Assembly (NCBI GenBank): GCA_900318375.1
Contig: ONKG01000011.1
Location: 1-64,000 of the forward strand
Source of the DNA: an uncultured Lachnospiraceae bacterium
Lineage (GTDB): Bacteria > Bacillota > Clostridia > Lachnospirales > Lachnospiraceae
Direction of reading: 5' to 3'
DNA: 64,000 nt
Below the pieces are notes generated by a model that was not told where the DNA came from, searched no databases, and saw nothing but the letters and a program-made list of their open reading frames with translations. The translations under genes and the position numbers were made by a program. Shown here one piece after another: positions 50,385-58,055 of this stretch (its first letter is position 1; each line of letters starts with the position of its first letter).

Positions 50385-52250
50385 ATGATACACACTAGTG
50401 AACAGAAAGCCGATCCGGCACAGGAAACCGCCATCCGTCACGGGGCGGGGCCCTGTGCCGTTATTGCAGGACCCGGCAGCGGAAAAACCTTTGTACTGGT
50501 GGAGCGCATCCGGTATCTGATCGATACAGGAAATGCAGATCCATCTTCCATACTGGTTCTCACTTTTTCCAGGGCGGCTGCCGCACATATGCGCAGGCGC
50601 TTTTTAAATTCCTGCGCTCATGCGGAAACGGTATTTGGAACATTTCATTCCGTTTTTTTAAAAATTCTCCAGGAGTCCTCCGCAGAGCCCCTTTCTCTGA
50701 TTGCCGCCGGGGCAAAGCGGGATTATCTGCGCCATTTGTGCCGGCTGAAACCCGGCTTTTTGCCGGAAAAGACAACGGCGGAGGAACTGCAGCTGCTGAT
50801 CAGCCGCTTCAAGAACGGTCTTTCCTGCAGGCAGGAATGGGTTGCTGAGCTGGTAAGCACTTATGACAACTACCTCAGAGGCAGGGGCTGGCTGGATTTT
50901 GACGACATGATCCTGCGCTGTAAAGAACTGCTGCAGGAAGATCAGGCTGTACTCTCCCTATGGCAGCAACGCTTTCGCTGGATTCTGGTCGACGAATTTC
51001 AGGATGTGAGCCCTTGCCAGTATGAGGTGCTCCGTCTTCTGGCCGCGCCTTTGGACAACCTCTTTATTGTCGGGGATGACGATCAGTCCATCTACGGATT
51101 CAGGGGAGCGGATCCCCTGATGATGCAGCGCTTTCTCAGAGATTATATTCTGGACAGGGACGATGCGCAGGACCGTATGCTCTTCCTGACGACCAATTAC
51201 CGCTGCGGAGAGAGAATCCTGCAGGCCTCTGTATCCGAGATCCGCTGCAACAGGAACCGGATCGACAAGGATTTCAGGGCCGGTACAGGAGAGCAGGGGA
51301 TTTTTTCCTGCCGCCCTTTTTCCGACCGCAACCTGCAGTACCATTTTATTGCCGGGGAATTGAAAATGATGACACCTGCGGAGAGGGAGAGGACAGCTGT
51401 ATTCTTTCGTACCCACGGGGCGGCGGGACAGTTTCTGAAGGTACTTCAGGAACAGGCAGTCCCTTATCTTGCGGAAGGAATCGGAAGGACTGCGCAAAAG
51501 ACAGAGGACAGTACAAGAGTCCTGCAGGATCTGATCGCTTATTACCGGGCGTCCGCTGTTCTTGAATCCGGCGGCATATGCCGGGACCAGACAAGTACGG
51601 CTGTGAGAAGCACCTTTCACGAAGATCTGCTGCGGATCATGAACAGGCCGGAGCGTTTTCTGTCCGGCAGCTTTGCTGCTTCGGGATGCATGGGCCGGGA
51701 GGACCTCCTGGCCCATGCAGGCTTTGATCGTTCTGCCGTCGAGGATCTGATCGGAGACCTGGAGCTTCTCAACACGCTGTCACCGGAATATTCTCTGCGC
51801 TATCTGCTGGACTCTGTGGGATACCGTGATTATGCGCATTCTGTCTACCGAGAGATCCCGGATTTTTTAAATACTTTACAGAAGGAGTCGAAGAACTTCG
51901 TCTCATCTCGCAAATGGATCGCCTTTTTGGAAAAGCAGAGAAATGAGTCCCTGCGTCAGCCGCAGGATGATCGAAGAGGAAACGGTCCGGCTGTCTCAGC
52001 CGGGGCAGTCAGGGTCCTGACAATGCATGCCTGCAAGGGCCTTGAGTTTGACAGGGTCTTCATTCCGGACCTCAACGAAGGCAGTCTTCCATCCAAAAGA
52101 GCGTGGACACCGGAGCAGATTGAAGAGGAGAGACGTCTTTTTTATGTAGCCATGACCAGAGCCCGTCTTGCGCTGACCCTGACCTATCTGGAGGGGACCG
52201 CCGACAGGCCGGCTGCACCCTCCAGATTTCTGCAGCCGATTTGTTTATAA
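50385..52250 (+). CDS. UvrD/PcrA-type superfamily 1 DNA helicase
   Basis: A 3'-5' ATP-dependent DNA helicase/translocase. Motif I is AGPGSGKTFVLVERI, Ia is LTFSRAAAAHMRRRF, II is LVDEFQDVSPCQYEVL, III is GDDDQSIYGFRGADP, IV is TNYRCGERI, V is TMHACKGLEFDRVFI and VI is EEERRLFYVAMTRARLAL. At 621 aa it is about 100 residues shorter than PcrA, mainly in the 2B region and C-terminal tail. Start at 50385 follows AAAGGTG; 50355 overlapping gltX is the alternative. Role probably repair or R-loop clearance. Confidence 0.92.
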   Translation: MIHTSEQKADPAQETAIRHGAGPCAVIAGPGSGKTFVLVERIRYLIDTGNADPSSILVLTFSRAAAAHMRRRFLNSCAHAETVFGTFHSVFLKILQESSAEPLSLIAAGAKRDYLRHLCRLKPGFLPEKTTAEELQLLISRFKNGLSCRQEWVAELVSTYDNYLRGRGWLDFDDMILRCKELLQEDQAVLSLWQQRFRWILVDEFQDVSPCQYEVLRLLAAPLDNLFIVGDDDQSIYGFRGADPLMMQRFLRDYILDRDDAQDRMLFLTTNYRCGERILQASVSEIRCNRNRIDKDFRAGTGEQGIFSCRPFSDRNLQYHFIAGELKMMTPAERERTAVFFRTHGAAGQFLKVLQEQAVPYLAEGIGRTAQKTEDSTRVLQDLIAYYRASAVLESGGICRDQTSTAVRSTFHEDLLRIMNRPERFLSGSFAASGCMGREDLLAHAGFDRSAVEDLIGDLELLNTLSPEYSLRYLLDSVGYRDYAHSVYREIPDFLNTLQKESKNFVSSRKWIAFLEKQRNESLRQPQDDRRGNGPAVSAGAVRVLTMHACKGLEFDRVFIPDLNEGSLPSKRAWTPEQIEEERRLFYVAMTRARLALTLTYLEGTADRPAAPSRFLQPICL

Positions 52251-52398
52251 GGCGTATTTATGATAAAATAAAATGTACTTTTGCTCTTTTTGCCTGCCCC
52301 GTTTCCGGCCTGTCCGCAGGAAATCCAAAAGTCCGGGAGGAGCAAGGATAAGAACAGCTTATTCTTTACCGCGTATTTTCTAAAAGGAGGTCGATACC

Positions 52399-54651
52399 TT
52401 GATCAAGGTTCCAGAAGTGTTTCCGGCACATGCGTCCAGACCTTTTGTACGCCCGCACGGCAGCGGCATTATTTTCAGTGCCGTTTTTCCAAAAAATATG
52501 GACTGCGTCCTTCAGCTGATTCATATTCCTGACGGAGAGACGTTTTATATTCCTTTTACAGATGAATACCGCCTGGGTCGTGTCTGTTCCGTGATCCTCA
52601 CTCCTTTTGATGACAAAGAATGGGTGTATCGCTACAGGTGCGGTGAAACCTGGATTCCTGATCCGCACGCTTTTGCCGTCTGCAGAGCGAAGATCCGGGA
52701 AGACGAAGAGATCAAGGAAGTGACGGCGTGCACCTGTGCTCCGATCAGGGCCAGCGATCTTTTCGATGGAGCCCCTGAGAAGCCGCTTCCGCCCGTAAAC
52801 TGGGCAGAGCAGATCGTCTATGGTCTTCATGTGCGGGGATTTACGGCCTCTTTGCAGCAGATCGATGAGAAACTGCGGGGAACATTTACCGGCGCTGCCG
52901 AAAGAATTCCCTACTTGAAAGACCTCGGTATCACGGCGGTAGAACTCATGCCTGTCTACACGCCGCTGCCTGACCGCGACAGAAAAAACAATTTCCGCAC
53001 CATGCAGGAAGCCCTGGGCGCCTACCCTGTCGGTCCCGGCGGAGACCCCCTGCGCGACCTCAAGGAACGTCCCAACTACTGGGGATTCGGTGCGGGACTC
53101 TATTGCGCGCTCCGCTCTGAATATGGCACGCAGGAGGAATTTGCGCAGATGGTCCGCGCCTTCCATAAGGCCGGGATCCGCGTCATCCTGCAGATGTATT
53201 TTGATAAGGGCATCCTTGTACAGGAGCAGATTGGGATTCTGCGTTTTTATGTTGACCGCTATGGCATTGACGGATTTCGGCTTAAAGGTTCCGCAGCGTC
53301 CACCGGTTCCATCGCATTAGAACCTTGCCTGGCGGATACTGCTCTTTTCGGATACGATTTCCCCTTTGAGGAACTGGAGAAAGATACAGAGGCGACAAGC
53401 CATATTTATTACGCGAATCTGGAAAACATCCTGAAGCAGTCTGATCCGGCTGAAACAGAAGCGGAGACAGCGGGCGAAAACAGTCCCGAAACTGCTGTCG
53501 GACGGCCCCGCGTACAGAGACCGTCAATCAGACGGCTCCCCCAGAACGGACCTCTCCATGATTTTTCCGGGCTGATCACCTGCAAAGACGATTTCCAGAC
53601 TCTCCTTCGCAGATTTGTCAAAAGTGATGATTATGTCATGAAGGATTTCCTCAAACTGTTTCTGACGGCACCTTCTCAACACGGCATCCTCCGCTATGTG
53701 ACAAGCTATGAAGGCTTTACATTGGCCGACCTCGTATCGTACAATGAACGCCACAATGAGGCCAACGGTGAGTTCGGCCTTGACGGCACTGCGGACAACT
53801 ACAGCTGGAACTGCGGTGAAGAAGGCAGAACAGACAAAGAGGAGGTTCTTGCCCTGCGCAGAAAGCAGGTCCGCAATTTCCTGACCCTGCTCCTGCTTTC
53901 CCGCGGGACGCCCATGATCTGGCAGGGAGATGAGAGAGGAAACTCGCAGAACGGCAACAACAATGCCTATTGTCAGGACAACGAAATTTCCTGGGTCGAC
54001 TGGTCTTCCTCACCGGAGCAGAAAAAGCTCACTGCCTTTGCGGCCAAGCTTGCGGCTTTCCGTAAGGATCATCCGATTTTCACCGGAACGAAACCCTTCC
54101 AGTATATTGATTATCTTGGAATCAAGTCTCCGGATGTTTCTCTGCACGGTGCCGAGGCATGGAAACCGGATCTTGGTCCTTTCAGCCACAGCATCGGCAT
54201 TGCCTTTTGCGAAAATTATGCGCAGGGAGCTTCCCGTAAGCCGCCTGCTTTTACTTATCTTGCACTCAACATGTACTGGGAAAAGCTGTCTCTGGCACTT
54301 CCCAAGCTTCCTCCGAACTATATCTGGAAGATCTGTATGGACACCTCCAGTGAAGAGGGCTTCCTTGCAGAGATGATCACGCCTGCGGACCAGCACTTTG
54401 TTGAAACAGAGCCTCGTTCCGTGTGTATTCTGCGTGCGGTTCCCGACACTGAATCCATCCGAAGGGAAAAGGCACAGGAACGGCTGGAAAGACTGCCTTC
54501 TGTCAGACTTATGAAAAAGGATCTGCGCAGAGCCAGAGCAGAAAAAGCGGCCAAGAGCAAAAAAATAAGAAAAGGAAAGCGATGCGGCGCATCTGCAAAA
54601 CACATCGTTCGCGCCGCTGGCACCGGACTGGCTCCCCGATACAGACATTGA
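52399..54651 (+). CDS. GH13-like (GlgX/pullulanase-type) protein lacking catalytic residues
   Basis: A 750-residue protein homologous to glycogen-debranching/isoamylase enzymes: CBM48-like N-terminus (1-125), then VYGLHVRGFTA, YLKDLGITAVELMPV, YWGFGAGLYCALRSEYG, YGIDGFRL, EGFTLADLVSYNERHNEANGE and MIWQGDERGNSQNGNNNAYCQDNEISWVDW. The catalytic positions are changed. The nucleophile region GFRxD reads GFRLK (Lys296), region I D-x-x-x-N-H reads VILQMYFDKG, and the late His-Asp pair reads TSYEGF (Tyr437, Glu438). It is therefore unlikely to hydrolyse glycans by the GH13 mechanism. A basic Lys/Arg-rich tail ends it. It starts with TTG behind a perfect AAAGGAGG. Possible roles are glycogen binding or regulation. 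Confidence 0.82.
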   Translation: MIKVPEVFPAHASRPFVRPHGSGIIFSAVFPKNMDCVLQLIHIPDGETFYIPFTDEYRLGRVCSVILTPFDDKEWVYRYRCGETWIPDPHAFAVCRAKIREDEEIKEVTACTCAPIRASDLFDGAPEKPLPPVNWAEQIVYGLHVRGFTASLQQIDEKLRGTFTGAAERIPYLKDLGITAVELMPVYTPLPDRDRKNNFRTMQEALGAYPVGPGGDPLRDLKERPNYWGFGAGLYCALRSEYGTQEEFAQMVRAFHKAGIRVILQMYFDKGILVQEQIGILRFYVDRYGIDGFRLKGSAASTGSIALEPCLADTALFGYDFPFEELEKDTEATSHIYYANLENILKQSDPAETEAETAGENSPETAVGRPRVQRPSIRRLPQNGPLHDFSGLITCKDDFQTLLRRFVKSDDYVMKDFLKLFLTAPSQHGILRYVTSYEGFTLADLVSYNERHNEANGEFGLDGTADNYSWNCGEEGRTDKEEVLALRRKQVRNFLTLLLLSRGTPMIWQGDERGNSQNGNNNAYCQDNEISWVDWSSSPEQKKLTAFAAKLAAFRKDHPIFTGTKPFQYIDYLGIKSPDVSLHGAEAWKPDLGPFSHSIGIAFCENYAQGASRKPPAFTYLALNMYWEKLSLALPKLPPNYIWKICMDTSSEEGFLAEMITPADQHFVETEPRSVCILRAVPDTESIRREKAQERLERLPSVRLMKKDLRRARAEKAAKSKKIRKGKRCGASAKHIVRAAGTGLAPRYRH

Positions 54652-54815
54652 TATGAGTCACAAGGGACGGTTCTGACTGACTCATTGCGCGCAATGAGTC
54701 GGTCGGAACCGTCCCCCATGACTCCACAGACATTGATATGAGTCGGTCGGAACCGTCCCCGATGACTTGCCGATGACTCCAATGCCCCGGTCAGAACCGC
54801 CCCGCATGAACTACA
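54641..54815. repeat. REP-like palindrome cluster with direct repeats
   Basis: At 54664-54715 a 52-bp near-perfect palindrome runs from GGGACGGTTC to GAACCGTCCC, centred on GCGC. The half-site GAGTCGGTCGGAACCGTCCCC recurs at about 54740 and, degenerate, near 54789. ACAGACATTGATATGAGTC occurs at 54641, where it contains the stop codon of the GH13-like gene, and again at 54727. GGGACGGTTC...TGACTCA palindromes of this kind are a known intergenic repeat type in Clostridia, but I cannot name the family with certainty. Confidence 0.7.
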
Positions 54816-54946
54816 GACAAGCATACTGACCATCAGCAAAAAGAAATAACCGTATTTTTTTGAAAACAACGGGATAGTATATTATGAATCATCAGGAAAA
54901 CACAGCAGAAGAGCGGAATCATGAGAAAATGAAAGGATGTAAACAC

Positions 54947-55576
54947 ATGCAGGATTTCATAGTCACTCCCACAGTGGATCATATGGTCCGCATGTACACC
55001 GGTAGACCCTGCCGCCGGGAACGTCCGCCTGTCACCAAGGAAAAGTTTTTCGGGCATCTTCACACGATCACCCATCACAAGCTTCTCGTCCTTGAAGGCT
55101 GCTGGAAGGTAGGCCTCTACAGACAGGGCCTGATCCATGATCTGTCAAAGTATTCCCCCGTGGAATTTTTTGTCGGCGCACGTTATTATCAGGGAAACCG
55201 CAGTCCCAATAACGCGGAGAGGGAAGACATCGGTTACTCCACTTCCTGGCTTCACCATAAGGGCCGCAACCGTCATCACTTTGAATACTGGGTGGACTAT
55301 AACCTTCGCGGCAAGGATGGTGAGTCTCCTCTGATTCCGGTCAAAATGCCCGGACGTTATGTCGTGGAAATGCTGATGGACCGTATCGCAGCCAGCAAGA
55401 CCTATTTGGGAGATGCCTATACTGACAAGGCACCCCTCAAGTATTTTGACGGCGGCCGTGCCCGTCAGTTTATGCATCCCGAAACAGCCGCGCTGCTGGA
55501 AAAACTGCTGCGCATGCTCGCTGAAAAGGGAGAGGATTACACATTTGCCTACGTTAAAAGCAAGCTTTCCAAATGA
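54947..55576 (+). CDS. DUF5662 family protein
   Basis: A 209-residue cytoplasmic protein of a conserved uncharacterised family. It is rich in histidines with an HD-like layout: HLHTITHHKLLVLEGCWKVG, then GLIHDLSKYSPVEF (His-Asp pair), SWLHHKGRNRHHFEYWVDY, and MLMDRIAASKTYLG. The His/Asp pattern suggests a metal-dependent phosphohydrolase-like helical fold, though no activity is known to me. Start at 54947 is preferred because AAAGGAT lies ten bases upstream; 54884 is an in-frame ATG without a ribosome site. The next gene starts in another frame about 210 bp later. Confidence 0.82.
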   Translation: MQDFIVTPTVDHMVRMYTGRPCRRERPPVTKEKFFGHLHTITHHKLLVLEGCWKVGLYRQGLIHDLSKYSPVEFFVGARYYQGNRSPNNAEREDIGYSTSWLHHKGRNRHHFEYWVDYNLRGKDGESPLIPVKMPGRYVVEMLMDRIAASKTYLGDAYTDKAPLKYFDGGRARQFMHPETAALLEKLLRMLAEKGEDYTFAYVKSKLSK

Positions 55577-55787
55577 CGGAGAGGTGGGCGGAACCCCGGA
55601 CAAATCCGCCTGCTCGGACTTTATTACCTCTGCCGGAGGCTCTGCAGATCTGTATCCGTCTGAAGCCGGAGAGTGTTTCGGCTCCTCTGATTCAGTGGAT
55701 TCCGGTCTGGCCTTTGCCAGACGACGCTTTGACGCTGCACGGACACAGACCATTACGCTGGCCCCCAGGGAAAAACATGGAATCGGC

Positions 55788-56459
55788 ATGCAGTCTGAGA
55801 AGACTCTGCATGCTGTTTTAAAAAATTACATAGACGCCGATGAGGATCATCAGGAAATTCCTGTTGACAATTTTATTGCGGACATTTACCATGACGGACA
55901 GATTACCGAGATCCAGACTGCACAGATGGGTGCCATGCGGGCGAAACTATCCTGTTTCCTTGCCCGGTATCCGGTCCGCATTGTCTATCCCATCCCCGCC
56001 GAGAAGTGGCTTATCTGGATCGATCCCGATACAGGCGAGCTGCTCAAAAGAAACAAATCTCCCCTTCGGGGGAGTTTTTTCCGCGCTTTCAAAGAACTGT
56101 ACCGCATCCGTCCGTTTCTGCAGAATCCAAATCTGTCTTTTGAGCTGCTCCTGATCGATATGGATGAATACCGCCTGCTGGATGGATGGAGCAGGGATAA
56201 AAAGCGGGGCTCTCATCGCTATGAGCGGATTCCGCTGCGTCTGAAAGACCGCATGCTCCTCACCTGTCCTCAGGACTATATGCAGTTTGTGCCCGAGGGA
56301 CTCCCCGAGCCTTTTACTTCCGGGGACTTTGCCAAAGCAGTCAGGTTCCGGAAAAAAGATATCTCCACCGTCCTTTTGCTCCTCAATGAAATGGGAGTTG
56401 TTGAGCGTGTAGGGAAAAAGGGAAACTTTTACCTCTACCGCGTCACACAGGACTGGTAA
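55788..56459 (+). CDS. Unrecognised protein with a nuclease-like core and winged-helix tail
   Basis: A 223-residue protein. Near residues 26-40 the string NFIADIYHDGQITEIQTA has the spacing of a PD-(D/E)xK nuclease core (Asp, hairpin, then E-x-Q), and VRIVYPIPAEKWLIWID continues like the next strand. The C-terminal 60 residues (DFAKAVRFRKKDISTVLL, then VVERVGKKGNFYLYRV) read as a winged helix. I do not recognise a named family. The frame stays open upstream to about 55413, overlapping DUF5662, and no start has a good ribosome site. 55788 is the first plausible ATG where conserved-looking sequence begins. It is followed by miaB after 35 bp. Confidence 0.65.
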   Translation: MQSEKTLHAVLKNYIDADEDHQEIPVDNFIADIYHDGQITEIQTAQMGAMRAKLSCFLARYPVRIVYPIPAEKWLIWIDPDTGELLKRNKSPLRGSFFRAFKELYRIRPFLQNPNLSFELLLIDMDEYRLLDGWSRDKKRGSHRYERIPLRLKDRMLLTCPQDYMQFVPEGLPEPFTSGDFAKAVRFRKKDISTVLLLLNEMGVVERVGKKGNFYLYRVTQDW

Positions 56460-56494
56460 ACAGTATACATCTACAGGAGGTCATAAGCACTAGA

Positions 56495-57952
56495 ATGGCG
56501 ATCAATGAAAGATTTGAACAATTGGTACGGGAAGCGGATCTTAACAGCCCTGTGCCGGAACACGAGCCGGAGCGTCAGGCCTGGTTTCTGGCGCGTGCAA
56601 AAACCATTATTGAAAAACGCGCACAGGAGGCCGGCAGAAAGATGACCTTCCGTGTGGAGACCTTCGGCTGCCAGATGAACGCCCGCGACTCAGAAAAGAT
56701 CATCGGAATCCTGGAGAGCGCAGGTTTTGCGGAGGCGCCGTCAGAAGATGCGGATTTTCTTGTCTATAATACATGTACCGTCCGCGACAACGCGGACCAG
56801 CGCGTTTTCGGACGTCTGGGCCGTGCAGGCCATCTCAAGAAGAATCATCCCGGCATGAAGATCGCCGTCTGCGGCTGCATGGTGCAGGAGAAATCCAATG
56901 TCGAAAAAATCCGCAGGAGCTACCGCTTTGTCGATCTGGTTTTCGGCACCCACAATCTCTACCGCTTCGCGGAATATATGTGCACCTGCATCGAATCGGA
57001 CGGCATGGTGGTGGAAATCTGGGACCGCGCGGACCGCATTGTCGAAGCACTTCCTGTGGCCCGTAAATATCCTTTTAAATCCGGCGTCAATATCACCTTC
57101 GGATGTAACAATTTCTGCAGCTACTGTATCGTCCCTTATGTGAGGGGGAGGGAGAGAAGCCGTACTCCCGAAGAAATCATTCTCGAATGCGAGCGTCTGG
57201 TCAATGACGGAGTCGTCGAGATCATGCTGCTCGGCCAGAACGTCAATTCCTACGGAAAGGACCTGGAAACCTCCTGCTCCTTTGCGGAGCTTCTGGAAAG
57301 AGTCTGTAAGATCGAAGGCTTAAAGCGTGTCCGCTTTATGACACCTCATCCCAAGGATTTTTCCGATGATGTCATCCGTGTTGTCCGTGAAAACGAGAAG
57401 ATCGCCCGCCATATCCACCTGCCCCTGCAGTCAGGTTCCGACCGTATCCTCAAGCGCATGAACCGCCGCTACACCAGGGACCAGTATATGGCCTTGGCCC
57501 TGAAGATCCGCGAGCAGATCCCCGACGTGTCGATCACTACTGATATCATTGTCGGTTTTCCGGGCGAAGAGGACTGTGACATTGATGACACTATTGATGT
57601 TGTCCGCACTGTAGGCTATGACAACGCCTTTACCTTTATTTATTCCAAGCGTGCCGGTACCCCTGCGGCCAATATGCCTGACCAGGTTCCCGACTCCGAG
57701 AAAAACCGCATGTTCGACCGGGTCCTTGCTGCTGTCCAGGAGACAGCGCACGGCCGCGCGGAACATTTGACAGGCCGTGTCATGGAGGCCCTGGCAGAGG
57801 AAATCAACGTAAAGGACAGCAGTTACATCACTGCGCGTCTGTCCAACAACATGCTGGTCCATGTTCCCGGAGATCCGTCCATGATCGGAAAAATGCTGCA
57901 GGTTCGTCTGGATGAATGCCGCGGCTTTTACTTTTTCGGAACCGTAGTCTGA
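56495..57952 (+). CDS. miaB: tRNA-2-methylthio-N6-dimethylallyladenosine synthase
   Basis: A radical-SAM methylthiotransferase that adds the methylthio group to i6A37 in tRNAs reading UNN codons. The N-terminal MTTase domain carries ETFGCQMNARDSE with the first cluster cysteine, then YNTCTVRDNADQRVFG and CGCMVQEKSN. The radical-SAM C-x3-C-x2-C is in FGCNNFCSYCIVPYVRGRERS. A TRAM domain closes the protein. An N-terminal extension of about 45 residues is typical of Firmicutes MiaB. 485 aa. AGGAGG lies 15 bases before ATG, a long spacing. It heads miaB-mutS-mutL-miaA; its product i6A comes from MiaA encoded three genes on. Confidence 0.96.
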   Translation: MAINERFEQLVREADLNSPVPEHEPERQAWFLARAKTIIEKRAQEAGRKMTFRVETFGCQMNARDSEKIIGILESAGFAEAPSEDADFLVYNTCTVRDNADQRVFGRLGRAGHLKKNHPGMKIAVCGCMVQEKSNVEKIRRSYRFVDLVFGTHNLYRFAEYMCTCIESDGMVVEIWDRADRIVEALPVARKYPFKSGVNITFGCNNFCSYCIVPYVRGRERSRTPEEIILECERLVNDGVVEIMLLGQNVNSYGKDLETSCSFAELLERVCKIEGLKRVRFMTPHPKDFSDDVIRVVRENEKIARHIHLPLQSGSDRILKRMNRRYTRDQYMALALKIREQIPDVSITTDIIVGFPGEEDCDIDDTIDVVRTVGYDNAFTFIYSKRAGTPAANMPDQVPDSEKNRMFDRVLAAVQETAHGRAEHLTGRVMEALAEEINVKDSSYITARLSNNMLVHVPGDPSMIGKMLQVRLDECRGFYFFGTVV

Positions 57953-58055
57953 CAGGACTCTGGAAGAAATTGCTGCCGGGAACACCCTTTTCAGTCGAGT
58001 CGTGATGATCCCGGAATATATATGGTCCCTGAACTGAGGGCCAAAGGAAACCTGA

